Positions 17,936-26,539 of a stretch of DNA of 64,000 nucleotides are shown piece after piece. The notes under the pieces are model-generated. The model saw nothing but the letters and a program-made list of their open reading frames with translations, did not search any database and was not told the origin of the DNA. A program made the translations under genes and the position numbers. Position 1 is the stretch's first letter, and each line of letters opens with the position of its first letter. The DNA comes from Cytophagaceae bacterium (GTDB lineage Bacteria > Bacteroidota > Bacteroidia > Cytophagales > JAIYAX01), in contig JAIYAX010000025.1 of assembly GCA_027488815.1 (NCBI GenBank), positions 62,001-126,000 of the forward strand. The letters run 5' to 3'.

Positions 17936-18772
17936 TTAAGCTCTGTATTTTACTTCTACCTGATGAATTTCAATCAGGGGTTTTAAAAATTCTTCCAGGT
18001 CATAGACGCACAACTGACTTGCCGCATCGCATAGTGCTTTTGCGGGTTCAGGATGCGTTTCGATGAACACTCCGTCCACACCTGCTGCAACTCCTGCTTT
18101 GGAGATGGCCGGAAGGAATTCTCTGGCCCCACCTTTGGCATCGGCGGAGGGTATCCCATACTTACGGATGGAGTGGGTAATGTCAAACACCACAGGGTAG
18201 CCTATGTTTTGAAGATGGTAAAAACTTCTAGGGTCAACAATCAGGTCGTTGTATCCAAAAGTGTAGCCACGTTCAGTCAGGATAATATTTTCGTTAGCGC
18301 TGGTTTCCAGCAACTTTTGCACCGGGTGTTTCATGTTTTCCGGAGCGAGGAACTGACCATGTTTCAGGTTGACTACCTTACCGGTGTTTCCGGCTGCAAC
18401 CACCAGTGTCGTTTGCATGCATAGGTAGGCAGGGATCTGCAAAACATCAACCACCTCAGCCGCTGCTGCTGCCTGATCGGGATAGTGAATATCTGTAAGT
18501 AAAGGGAAGCCAAATTGTTTCTTGACCTTCTCCAGCATCTTCAAACCTTCGTCCAATCCCGGCCCATCGTAGTACTTCACGGAGCTACGGTTATCTTTTT
18601 GAAAAGATGATTTGTAAATGACCGGGATGCCTAGTTTTAGAGAGACCTCTGCAAGTGTTTCAGCAGTACGCATCATCACCTGCTCTTCTTCCACCACACA
18701 AGGTCCTGAAATGAGAAAGAGCTGGTCAGCGCCGCAATTTACCTGGCCTACTTGTACCTTTTTTTTCGACAT
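17936..18772 (-). CDS. kdsA: KdsA, 3-deoxy-8-phosphooctulonate synthase
   Basis: KdsA condenses phosphoenolpyruvate with D-arabinose 5-phosphate to form KDO 8-phosphate for the LPS inner core. The 278-aa barrel has the PEP-site segment KSSFQKDNRSSVKYYDGPGL, followed by LTDIHYPDQ, LVVDPRSF-like (LIVDPRSFY), VVFDITHS and the late FIETHPEP. The N-terminal GPCVVEE motif holds the cysteine expected of metal-dependent KDO8P synthases, as opposed to the Asn of the metal-free enterobacterial type. I start it at the ATG at 18772; an upstream in-frame start at 18820 adds 16 unlikely residues. It is the first gene of a three-gene operon with the transaldolase-CBS and KdsC-like genes. Confidence 0.95.
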   Translation of the reverse strand: MSKKKVQVGQVNCGADQLFLISGPCVVEEEQVMMRTAETLAEVSLKLGIPVIYKSSFQKDNRSSVKYYDGPGLDEGLKMLEKVKKQFGFPLLTDIHYPDQAAAAAEVVDVLQIPAYLCMQTTLVVAAGNTGKVVNLKHGQFLAPENMKHPVQKLLETSANENIILTERGYTFGYNDLIVDPRSFYHLQNIGYPVVFDITHSIRKYGIPSADAKGGAREFLPAISKAGVAAGVDGVFIETHPEPAKALCDAASQLCVYDLEEFLKPLIEIHQVEVKYRA

Positions 18773-18825
18773 GGGTCTCGATTTTGCAGCGCAAATATCG
18801 GAATTTAACCCATTGTGCAAAGGTC

Positions 18826-20067
18826 TTATCCTTGCTGATGCTTTAGTACTAATCTTACTCTTGTTCCTTTACCCGCTTCACTTTCGATATCCAATGAGCC
18901 ATTGTTGGCTTTCGCAAACTCTCTGCTCAGGCTCAGGCCAATGCCGGTACCTTTTTCCAACTGGGTGCCCGGAGTAGTGATGCTCACCCCTTCCTGCATC
19001 AGTTGGTTTAACACATCACTTGAAACCCCTACACCATCGTCTTTAATCACCAGTTCAATTTGACCCTCAGTTTGTCTGGCTTGAAGAAGTATGCTTCCTC
19101 CGGGTCGGGTGAACTTGATGGCATTGGAGAGTAAATTTCTCAAGATGATGCGCAACATATCTGCATCGGCATAGGCGATCAAATCCTGAGCAACATGTAC
19201 TTCATAGTGAATTCCTTTTTCCAATACCTGAATATGGAACAGATGATACACCTCTTCAAGCATCTCCCGTATCATAACTTTGCGAGGGTAAACCTTGAAG
19301 CCTTCCATCTGCATCCGGCTCCAATAAAGCAGATTGTCGAGCAAGGCAAGCGTATGGCTCAGGTGATCGTCAAGGCTGGAGATGACCTGTTTGCGCTCTT
19401 TCTCATCGAGCATATCAGCGTTTAGCAGGCTTACATAACTTTTAAGCTGCGTTAGCGGGCTTCTGAAGTCATGCGTAATGATGGAAATAAGCTTGTCCTT
19501 AACACTGTTAAGTTTATCAAGTTTTTGTTTTTGCTCCAGAGAGTAGGCAAATTCCTTCTTATAGTTACGGCTCATCACCCTGCTTTCAATCAGCTTAACG
19601 ACTTGATGTGAAAGGGCTAAAAGTGCCTTTCGCTTTAGTGCGTTTAGCTTGTTAGGTTTGTAGTCGATCAGACAAATGGAACCTATAGATACTCCACGGC
19701 TGGTAATCAGAGGTGCTCCTGCATAAAAACGGATATGGGGCGGACCGGTCACCAAAGGGCTGTATCTGACCAGACTGCTCAGCAAGGAGTCTTCAATTTC
19801 AAAAATATCATCTTGCCGGATGGTGTATTGGCAAAATGACCACTCAATGGGTGTCTCTTCAACATCCAAACCCACTGTTGATTTAAACCATTGGCGTCTA
19901 TTGTCCAACAGAGAAATCAAACAGGTAGGCACCTCTGCTATTTCAGCCATCAACTGAGTGAGTTCATCAAACTCCAGCTCAGGGCCAGTATCCATAATGT
20001 CCAGGTAATCGAGCTCATGGACCCGAATATCTTCCTCGTTCTTCATTAAAAAAATCTCACTCATCAT
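18826..20067 (-). CDS. GAF-domain sensor histidine kinase
   Basis: This soluble kinase of about 413 aa has an N-terminal GAF domain (about residues 30-165), with the well-known segment PTCLISLLDNRRQWFKSTVG and the later GAPLITSRGVSIGSICLID. The HisKA helix carries ITHDFRSPLTQLKSYVSLL with the phosphorylated His. The HATPase domain has LRNLLSNAIKFT (N-box), IKDDGVGVS and GTGIGLSLSREFAK. There is no receiver and no transmembrane segment, so it senses something in the cytoplasm. No response regulator is next to it. I use the ATG at 20067 (or 20064); the longer start at 20094 has no clear counterpart. It is upstream of and on the same strand as kdsA, 53 bp away. Confidence 0.92.
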   Translation of the reverse strand: MMSEIFLMKNEEDIRVHELDYLDIMDTGPELEFDELTQLMAEIAEVPTCLISLLDNRRQWFKSTVGLDVEETPIEWSFCQYTIRQDDIFEIEDSLLSSLVRYSPLVTGPPHIRFYAGAPLITSRGVSIGSICLIDYKPNKLNALKRKALLALSHQVVKLIESRVMSRNYKKEFAYSLEQKQKLDKLNSVKDKLISIITHDFRSPLTQLKSYVSLLNADMLDEKERKQVISSLDDHLSHTLALLDNLLYWSRMQMEGFKVYPRKVMIREMLEEVYHLFHIQVLEKGIHYEVHVAQDLIAYADADMLRIILRNLLSNAIKFTRPGGSILLQARQTEGQIELVIKDDGVGVSSDVLNQLMQEGVSITTPGTQLEKGTGIGLSLSREFAKANNGSLDIESEAGKGTRVRLVLKHQQG

Positions 20068-20352
20068 TCTATGTCGTCCGATAAACGCAGCCAAGGTATT
20101 GGAGTTGTTTCTGGCTTCTTATTGATATGTAGTAGTCGGGTAGTTAGCGATGTTATATGCCAAATACTATTCCAGTTTACCTTCTTCACTTACATGTCTT
20201 GAAGACAAAGCTGGTATTTTATATCCTACTTGAACATAAAACATATTGAAATAATCAAATTTTTGACTAAGTCTCATGCCGGAGATTGAGGAAGAGGAAT
20301 TTTCATAATTTCAAGACTTGAATAGTTGTTGATGAGCATAAACCGGACTTAA

Positions 20353-21063
20353 ATGGCAAGCAGCACCAAGCATTTGATACTACTTCATGGCGCACTGGGT
20401 TGTGCAAAAGACCTTCAGCCCTTGAAAGACCGGCTGCAAGACAGGTATATCTTACATGTGTTTGATTTTCCAGGTCATGGTGACTTTTCAAGCTCCGATA
20501 CAGAGTTTGGGATCCCTGCTTTTGCCCATTCGCTAGACCACTATTGCAAAGATGTAGGTCAGGCCCCGATGGTCTTTGGCTACAGCATGGGAGGCTATGT
20601 GGCGCTTTACGCCAAGGCTTATCTGAAAACCCCTATGAAGGGGGTCATTACCTTGGGCACCAAGTACGCATGGGATATCCCTACCGCAGAAAAAGAGACA
20701 GCCCTACTGAATGCTGAACGCATTATTTCCCAATACCCGGATTGGGCAATGCAACTAAAAAAGGCCCATGGTGACCAATGGGCTGATCTGCTTGATCAAA
20801 CAGCCTCGATGATGAAAGACTTGGGAAAGCACCCTTTACTCGGAGCAGAAATTCTGAAATCTTTGTCTTGTCCGGTAACAGTATTAAGAGGCGAAAAAGA
20901 CCGAATGGTAAGTGCCGAAGAAAGTCAAATGATGGCAGAAGCTATTCCAAATGGACACTTTGTTGAACTGCCGGGCCAGCCACATCCGCTAGATCGGGTT
21001 GATCTGGAGTTGCTGATCCCATTTTTCGATCAGGGCCTGGCTGAGGCCGGTTCATCAGCATAA
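20353..21063 (+). CDS. Alpha/beta-hydrolase
   Basis: This 236-aa alpha/beta-hydrolase has the oxyanion segment LLHGALG at about residues 10-16, the nucleophile elbow GYSMGG with Ser78, an acid in LRGEKDRM and a histidine in GQPHPLDRV. It resembles small esterases or the MenH-like group, but the substrate is not evident. There is no signal peptide. Its 3' end overlaps the convergent isoaspartyl-peptidase gene by 34 bp. Upstream, 20068-20352 is an AT-rich gap of about 285 bp in which I see no gene; it presumably holds the divergent promoters for this gene and the sensor kinase. Confidence 0.88.
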   Translation: MASSTKHLILLHGALGCAKDLQPLKDRLQDRYILHVFDFPGHGDFSSSDTEFGIPAFAHSLDHYCKDVGQAPMVFGYSMGGYVALYAKAYLKTPMKGVITLGTKYAWDIPTAEKETALLNAERIISQYPDWAMQLKKAHGDQWADLLDQTASMMKDLGKHPLLGAEILKSLSCPVTVLRGEKDRMVSAEESQMMAEAIPNGHFVELPGQPHPLDRVDLELLIPFFDQGLAEAGSSA

Positions 21064-22031
21064 ATGGCGGTGACAGGCGGCTTTGAAGGGTATTTATAAC
21101 CCCTATACATCCCCTCTGAGTTAAAGGGCATGGCAATGTGTCCATTTCGGTCGATGGCAACCAAGCCACCTTCTGCACCGAATTGCTGAAGCTCTTTCAT
21201 GACCAGAAGCTCTGCCGCTTGAATCAGGGGCATTTTGGCATACTTCACTTTAGCTGCCAGATCGTGGGCTGCTGCTTTACGGATGAACAATTCTCCATGA
21301 CCCGTGCATGAAACTGCGCAGGCTTCATTGTCGGCATACGTGCCCGAGCCGATGATGGGGCTATCGCCGATCCGGTTCCATCGCTTTCCGGTCATTCCTC
21401 CTGTGCTGGTGGCGACTGCCAGATTTCCCTTTGAGTCAAGCACCACTGCCCCAACAGTACCTTTGGGCAAAGAGTCAGCTGACCGGTTGCCTGTAGGCTT
21501 CAAATAGTTACGTAACTGATTTCTGCGCCGCTCTGTGTCAAAGTAGGATGGCTCGATGGGCTCGAAGGATCGTTCCCAGGCGAATTGCTCAGCACCTTCA
21601 CCATACAAAAACACATGAGGGCTTTGCTCCATGACCTCTCTCGCCAGACGCACAGGGTTTTTAATTCGTTTGAGCCCGGCAACAGCACCTGCCCTGAGGG
21701 TATGGCCTTCCATAACGGCTGCATCGAGTTCATGCCCACCATCAAACGTAAATACAGAGCCTTTACCGGCATTAAAAAGCGAATCGTCCTCCATTAACGC
21801 CACTACCTGTATGGCTACGTCCAGTGCCTCATGTCCTGCGGAGAGTAAGGAGTCTCCAAGCAGGAGAGCCCTTTCAAGTGAAGCCCTATAGGCCTGTTCC
21901 TGTGCCTTGCTGAGCATTTTTCTGGAAATGGTACCTGCTCCACCGTGTATGGCAATCGCATAGGCGGGTGGTTGGGCAAATGTCTCAACAGAAGAAGAAA
22001 GCATCAGCCAGCAAATGAAAAGGATACGCAT
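21030..22031 (-). CDS. Secreted isoaspartyl peptidase / plant-type L-asparaginase
   Basis: This Ntn-hydrolase of 333 aa has a signal peptide (MRILFICWLMLSSSVETFAQ). The family segments are AIAIHGGAGT, NAGKGSVFTFDGGHELDAAVM and the autoprocessing site KGTVGAVVLD, where the Thr near residue 191 becomes the nucleophile after cleavage into alpha and beta subunits. IGDSPIIGSGTYAD and CTGHGE complete the active site. It would hydrolyse beta-aspartyl dipeptides or asparagine in the periplasm. It lies 3 bp downstream of the ABC-F gene on the same strand. Confidence 0.93.
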   Translation of the reverse strand: MRILFICWLMLSSSVETFAQPPAYAIAIHGGAGTISRKMLSKAQEQAYRASLERALLLGDSLLSAGHEALDVAIQVVALMEDDSLFNAGKGSVFTFDGGHELDAAVMEGHTLRAGAVAGLKRIKNPVRLAREVMEQSPHVFLYGEGAEQFAWERSFEPIEPSYFDTERRRNQLRNYLKPTGNRSADSLPKGTVGAVVLDSKGNLAVATSTGGMTGKRWNRIGDSPIIGSGTYADNEACAVSCTGHGELFIRKAAAHDLAAKVKYAKMPLIQAAELLVMKELQQFGAEGGLVAIDRNGHIAMPFNSEGMYRGYKYPSKPPVTAIYADEPASARP

Positions 22032-22034
22032 GGA

Positions 22035-23690
22035 TCAAGAGTGAAGCTCTTCCAACTCCCTTTTGACCGGGGTATAGCGGGAGTACAAGTCTTCACGTTG
22101 CTTTTTCACCGCATCATTCGCCAGGTATTCTTCATAGGTCATGGACTTGTCGATGAAGCCCACAGGGGTGATTTCAATGACCCTGTTGGCAACGGTTTGG
22201 TTCAGTTGGATATCGTGTGACTTGAGCAACACGATGCCTTTGAATTCGCTAAGGGCATTGTTCAGGGCAATGATCGACTCCATATCAAGGTGATTGGTGG
22301 GTTCATCCAGCAGCAAAGCATTCGCATTGGTCAACATCATTCGGCTGAACATGCAGCGCACTTTTTCACCCCCGCTCAGTACACGGGCACTTTTGAGTGC
22401 TTCATCGCCACTGAAAAGCATTCTGCCCAGGAAGCCACGAATGAAGCTTTCATCTTTCTCTGTGGAATATTGTCTGAGCCAGTCCACCAGGTTGAGGTCT
22501 TCGCTGAAAAAGCTAGCATTATCGTTTGGCAACATCGCTCTGGTGATGGTGGTGCCCCATCTATAGCTTCCCTTATCTGGCTTTAATTCATCGCTTAACA
22601 CACTGAACAAAGCAGAAACGGCCACATCGTCTCTCCCGATAAATGCAATTTTATCACCCTTGTTAATCCTGAAGCTGAGCTTGTCGAAAAGGGTGACACC
22701 ATCCAGGCTCAAGCCAAGTCCATCCACCTCCAGCAATTGATCGCCGGGCTCACGCTCCGGTTTGAAATGGATGAAAGGGTACTTTCGGTTGGAAGGTCTG
22801 ATCTCCTCGATAGTGAGTTTTTCAAGAAGTTTTTTTCGTGAAGTGGCCTGTCTTGATTTGGAGGCATTGGCGCTGAATCGGGCCACAAAGTTTTCAAGCT
22901 CTTTACGCTTATCCTCTATTTTTTTGTTTTGATCGGCTCTTTGCTTGAGTGCCAGCTGCGAGCTCTCGTACCAAAAGGTGTAGTTGCCGGTGTACTGGTT
23001 TATTTTGCCAAAATCAATGTCGGCAATATGGGTGCAAACGGTATCTAAAAAGTGACGATCGTGAGACACGACAAGCACCAGATTTTTAAACTCAGCGAGA
23101 AAATCTTCCAGCCACAAGATACTCTCAGCGTCAAGGTGGTTGGTAGGCTCATCGAGCAGCAAAATATCGGGGTTACCAAAAAGAGCCTGAGCAAGGAGAA
23201 TTTTTACTTTTTCAGAGCCGCCCTGATCTTTCATCAGCTGGTGATGCAGCTCTTCCCTGATGCCCAAAGCACTTAGCAGGGCAGAGGCTTCGGACTCGGC
23301 ATCCCAACCGTTGAGTTCAGCAAACTCAGCCTCCAACTCTGAAGCCTTCACTCCGTCTTCTTCTGAGAAATCCGGCTTGGCATAAATCGCATCTTTTTCC
23401 TGAATGAGGTCATAGAGGCGCTTATGGCCCATGATGACGGTTTGTAAAACAGGAAAATCATCGAAGGCGAAGTGATTTTGCTTCAAGACCGCCATGCGGG
23501 CTCCTGTTGCGATGCTTACTGAGCCGGTGTTGGGGTCAATTTCACCTGAAAGTATTTTCAAAAAAGTGGATTTGCCGGCACCATTGGCTCCAATTAGTCC
23601 ATAGCAGTTGCCGGGGACAAACTTAATGTTGACATCTTCAAAAAGGATACGCTTGCCATAGCGTAGGCTTACATTGGAGGTACTCAGCAT
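22035..23690 (-). CDS. ABC-F ATPase, YbiT-like, with one degenerate composite ATP site
   Basis: This 551-aa soluble protein has two ABC domains and no transmembrane part, so it is an ABC-F translation factor. NBD1 has a normal Walker A (GANGAGKSTFLKIL, about residue 30) and Walker B ILLLDEPTNHLD, but its signature is QGGSEK instead of LSGGE. NBD2 has a normal signature LSGGEKVRCMF and Walker B LLLDEPTNHLD, but its Walker A reads GRDDVAVSALF (about residue 350), with no Lys or Ser/Thr of the P-loop. The inter-domain linker (about 240-300) is basic and helical. It precedes the isoaspartyl peptidase by 3 bp. The function is inferred from the family only. Confidence 0.93.
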   Translation of the reverse strand: MLSTSNVSLRYGKRILFEDVNIKFVPGNCYGLIGANGAGKSTFLKILSGEIDPNTGSVSIATGARMAVLKQNHFAFDDFPVLQTVIMGHKRLYDLIQEKDAIYAKPDFSEEDGVKASELEAEFAELNGWDAESEASALLSALGIREELHHQLMKDQGGSEKVKILLAQALFGNPDILLLDEPTNHLDAESILWLEDFLAEFKNLVLVVSHDRHFLDTVCTHIADIDFGKINQYTGNYTFWYESSQLALKQRADQNKKIEDKRKELENFVARFSANASKSRQATSRKKLLEKLTIEEIRPSNRKYPFIHFKPEREPGDQLLEVDGLGLSLDGVTLFDKLSFRINKGDKIAFIGRDDVAVSALFSVLSDELKPDKGSYRWGTTITRAMLPNDNASFFSEDLNLVDWLRQYSTEKDESFIRGFLGRMLFSGDEALKSARVLSGGEKVRCMFSRMMLTNANALLLDEPTNHLDMESIIALNNALSEFKGIVLLKSHDIQLNQTVANRVIEITPVGFIDKSMTYEEYLANDAVKKQREDLYSRYTPVKRELEELHS

Positions 23691-23771
23691 GGGTGGGTGG
23701 TGGTTTTAAAAAGAAATGCAAATTAAGCCAAAAAGCATCAACTTGCATGAGCATACCCTCTACATCTCTCC

Positions 23772-24203
23772 ATGAGAACGATCCTCGCTTTTCTATTTTC
23801 GTTGAGCACTTTGGTCACGCTTGCGCAAATCGATACCACATCTGCCAGTTTCCTGGCGGAGGCACAACTCAAAGCTTACAACAGCAGAAACCTGGAAGCT
23901 TTTTTGGCTCCCTACAGCGATACCGTGAAGGTATATCTGGCTCCCAATAAGCTGATGTATCAGGGGAAAAAGCGCATGTCGGATACCTATGAATATCTTT
24001 TCAAAACCTATCCTGAGCTTCATTGCAAAGTGATCAACCGGATGGTTGAAGGAAATGTGGTTATTGATCAGGAAAGAGTTACTTTTTCGAAGGATGCCCC
24101 AATCGTTGAAGCCATTGCCGTGTACCGTGCGCATGGGGGCAAAATCACGGAAGTGATGTTTATTTACAAAGACATGCCTGCTCCTTCAACACCGAAAAAG
24201 TAA
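23772..24203 (+). CDS. Secreted NTF2/SnoaL-like protein
   Basis: This small protein of 143 aa has a signal peptide (MRTILAFLFSLSTLVTLAQ). The mature part looks like a cone-shaped SnoaL/NTF2 fold: QLKAYNSRNLEAFLAPYSDTV near the start is the characteristic helix-strand opening, followed by the strands KVINRMVEGNVVIDQERV and AIAVYRAHGGKITEVMFIY. Such domains bind small ligands or act as isomerases, and the role here is unknown. It is divergent from the ABC-F gene. Confidence 0.83.
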   Translation: MRTILAFLFSLSTLVTLAQIDTTSASFLAEAQLKAYNSRNLEAFLAPYSDTVKVYLAPNKLMYQGKKRMSDTYEYLFKTYPELHCKVINRMVEGNVVIDQERVTFSKDAPIVEAIAVYRAHGGKITEVMFIYKDMPAPSTPKK

Positions 24204-24345
24204 TCCCACGATAAACCTTCCATTTTTTTTCATCGCCGGGTTAGTTTGTAGAAAACGCACTTAGCGATTATTGGGAAAAGGGCCTAAGGAGCCTGCAAAG
24301 ATCATTTTTATCATCTTTTTAAGCCGAGCAAAAAAGGGAAAAGCC

Positions 24346-24364
24346 TGCCGAAGTCCCTTCGGCA
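24346..24364. other. Perfect 8-bp hairpin in an intergenic gap
   Basis: TGCCGAAG tcc CTTCGGCA forms an 8-bp stem with a 3-base loop, in the 288-bp gap (24204-24491) between the NTF2-like and YjgN genes. No T-run follows on either strand, so it is a weak candidate for a terminator. I see no open frame in the gap. Confidence 0.6.
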
Positions 24365-24491
24365 AGAGGTCGCAAGACTTACACCAAGTCAACATCTAAT
24401 TTTTTATGAATCAATGTGATTAGCAGTGTACTGAAAGAATCAGCTGCTATATTTAAACGCTAACTCATGCCTCTACCCAAAACCCTTCACT

Positions 24492-25436
24492 ATGGAGAAA
24501 AGAAGTTATTCCCTGAGATACACCGGCAATGGTGGTGACTTTTTTAAGATCTGGTTTGTGAATGCCTTCATTCAGGTGATCACATTGGGTCTATACTACC
24601 CCTGGGCCAAAGTGGCCAATCTAAAGTACCTGTACAGCCAGACAGAGTGGGAGGGCAGCCCTTTTCAGTTTTTAGGTACGGGCAGGGAGCTCTTCATTGG
24701 TTTTATCAAAGCCATCTTGTTGGTCGGAGCTCTTTATGGTGCATTTTTTTATTTAGCCTTTTTGCAAATGCCCATTTATGCCTTTTTAGTGTTTTTGACC
24801 GGTTTTGCATTGTTGATTCCATTGGCCTTGCATGGCACGTTTAAATATAGGATGTCACGCACTTCATGGAGAGGAATTCGGGCAGGCTACCGAGGAGACC
24901 GTGGTGAGTTGTTTAAACTCTTCATCACCGGCTTTTTCTTAACGATAGTCACGCTGGGCATCTACGGAGCCTGGTTTGTAAACGATTTACGTACCTACAT
25001 CATTGGAAACCTACGACTGGGAAATTCAACCTTTCAGTTCAAAGGAAAAGGCACTGATTTTTTCCTGGTTAATTTTCTAGGCTATTTGCTCACGCTAGTC
25101 TCGTTGGGTATTTATTTTTTCTGGTGGCAGAAGGACCTTTTTGAGTTTTTTGTAAACAACCTGAAAATGAAATATGGAGATCAGGAGTTGAGCTTCAAGT
25201 CAAAGGCCACCGGCGGAGGATTTTTCAACCTGATTTTCATCAACCTTCTGTTGATTATTTTTACCCTTGGCCTAGCTACGCCCTGGGTGGTAACACGTAC
25301 GATGGAGTTCGTAACGAGCAATATTGAGCCTACCGGAGATGTGGATTTCGATGCGCTGATCCAAACGGAGGGCAGCTATACCGACGCAACCGGAGAAGAT
25401 ATGGCAGATATTTTTGATCTGGATATCGCCTTCTGA
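24492..25436 (+). CDS. YjgN family (DUF898) multi-spanning membrane protein
   Basis: This 314-aa integral membrane protein is built from three repeats of the DUF898 type: a soluble strand (for example YTGNGGDFFKIWFVN), then a hydrophobic helix ending in a TLGLY-like turn (VITLGLYYPWAKV; VTLGIYGAWFV; LVSLGIYFFWW; FTLGLATPWVV). Such repeats define YjgN. The C-terminal 40 residues are acidic. The gene is followed after 12 bp by a membrane M48 metallopeptidase on the same strand, a pairing that I believe recurs in other bacteria, so the two may act together. The biochemical function is not known. Confidence 0.9.
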   Translation: MEKRSYSLRYTGNGGDFFKIWFVNAFIQVITLGLYYPWAKVANLKYLYSQTEWEGSPFQFLGTGRELFIGFIKAILLVGALYGAFFYLAFLQMPIYAFLVFLTGFALLIPLALHGTFKYRMSRTSWRGIRAGYRGDRGELFKLFITGFFLTIVTLGIYGAWFVNDLRTYIIGNLRLGNSTFQFKGKGTDFFLVNFLGYLLTLVSLGIYFFWWQKDLFEFFVNNLKMKYGDQELSFKSKATGGGFFNLIFINLLLIIFTLGLATPWVVTRTMEFVTSNIEPTGDVDFDALIQTEGSYTDATGEDMADIFDLDIAF

Positions 25437-25448
25437 TAACGGAGTGAC

Positions 25449-26522
25449 ATGAAATACCCTGCCCGCTATTTTGACGGTAAATCAGCCCGCCCTCAACAGG
25501 TACAAGTTGAAGTCACCCGTCAGGGCCTGAACATCCATCTTGAGGATGATCAGCAGGTGGTTTTTTGGGAACAGGAATCCATCAGAGAGGTGATGGCCAA
25601 CTCCAGTTCGGTCAACCGTATTCATCATCGGGACGGTGCATTGCTTGAAGTAGAAGACCCCGACTTTCTTAAAACCATCAGGATTACATTCCCCGAACAA
25701 GCCGGACAATCCATTGCTGACCGGCTTTCTGCCATGAAGTGGCAAACCATGGTTTCCATTGTGGTCATCGTAGGGGTGGCGGTATTTTTACTCGCCTGGA
25801 CAGTAATCCCCTGGATGGGTGAGCAGGCAGCGGGATATGTGCCTCAGTCTTATGAAGAAGATCTGGGAGAATCCATTTATGAGGCCATGCTGCCGGGCAT
25901 GGAGGTTGATAGCCAACGAACTGAACTTCTGGAGCAAATGGTCAGCCGGGCTGATTTTAAGAGTGGTTATCCCCTTCGCTTTGTGGTCGTAAAAGATGAG
26001 CAAAAGAACGCCTTTGCTTTACCTGGTGGCCGAATTGTTGTTTACAGTGGCATACTCGAAGTCATGAACGATCATGCTGAACTCATGGGATTGCTTTCTC
26101 ATGAGGTGTCACATGTCAACCATCGCCATTCCCTCAGAGCGATCTTCAGGCAGCTATCGACTTACCTTTTTGTGTCTTTGATTTTCAATGACCTGAGCGC
26201 CGTTAGTTCCATTGTAGTGGATCAGGCTCAGCAGCTACAATCCCTTTCCTACTCCCGGGAGCTTGAAAAAGAGGCCGATCTGGAAGGTCTTGAGTTAATG
26301 ATTCACAACCGGTTTGATCCTATGGGAATGCCTGATTTGTTCAAAAACATGCTAGAGAAAGAAGACGAGTTCACCGGATCTATTCCTGAATTTCTCAGTA
26401 CCCATCCGGTAAGCACAGAACGAATTGATTATCTGAAAAAGGAAATCAAACGAAGCAACTACCAGGTTGCTGATCATGCTGAGCTGGATGAAGCCTGGGA
26501 AAAGCTCAAATCCCTTCCCTAA
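25449..26522 (+). CDS. Membrane-anchored M48 family metallopeptidase
   Basis: This zinc endopeptidase of 357 aa has a cytoplasmic N-terminal strand-rich domain of about 95 residues. One transmembrane helix follows at about 100-120 (MVSIVVIVGVAVFLLAWTVI), then the catalytic domain. The zinc motif HEVSH is at about residue 218 within LLSHEVSHVNHRHS, and the third ligand is in the ELEKEADLEGLE segment. Upstream, FALPGGRIVVYSGIL is typical of the M48 BepA/YfgC-Oma1 branch. The active site would face the periplasm. It is co-transcribed with the preceding yjgN-like gene. Confidence 0.93.
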   Translation: MKYPARYFDGKSARPQQVQVEVTRQGLNIHLEDDQQVVFWEQESIREVMANSSSVNRIHHRDGALLEVEDPDFLKTIRITFPEQAGQSIADRLSAMKWQTMVSIVVIVGVAVFLLAWTVIPWMGEQAAGYVPQSYEEDLGESIYEAMLPGMEVDSQRTELLEQMVSRADFKSGYPLRFVVVKDEQKNAFALPGGRIVVYSGILEVMNDHAELMGLLSHEVSHVNHRHSLRAIFRQLSTYLFVSLIFNDLSAVSSIVVDQAQQLQSLSYSRELEKEADLEGLELMIHNRFDPMGMPDLFKNMLEKEDEFTGSIPEFLSTHPVSTERIDYLKKEIKRSNYQVADHAELDEAWEKLKSLP

Positions 26523-26539
26523 GAAGAAAAGTCTGAGGA

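Noticed and set aside
23693-23950. 85-aa open frame before the NTF2-like gene
   Set aside because: It overlaps the NTF2-like gene in another frame, lacks a signal peptide or family, and has low-complexity composition.
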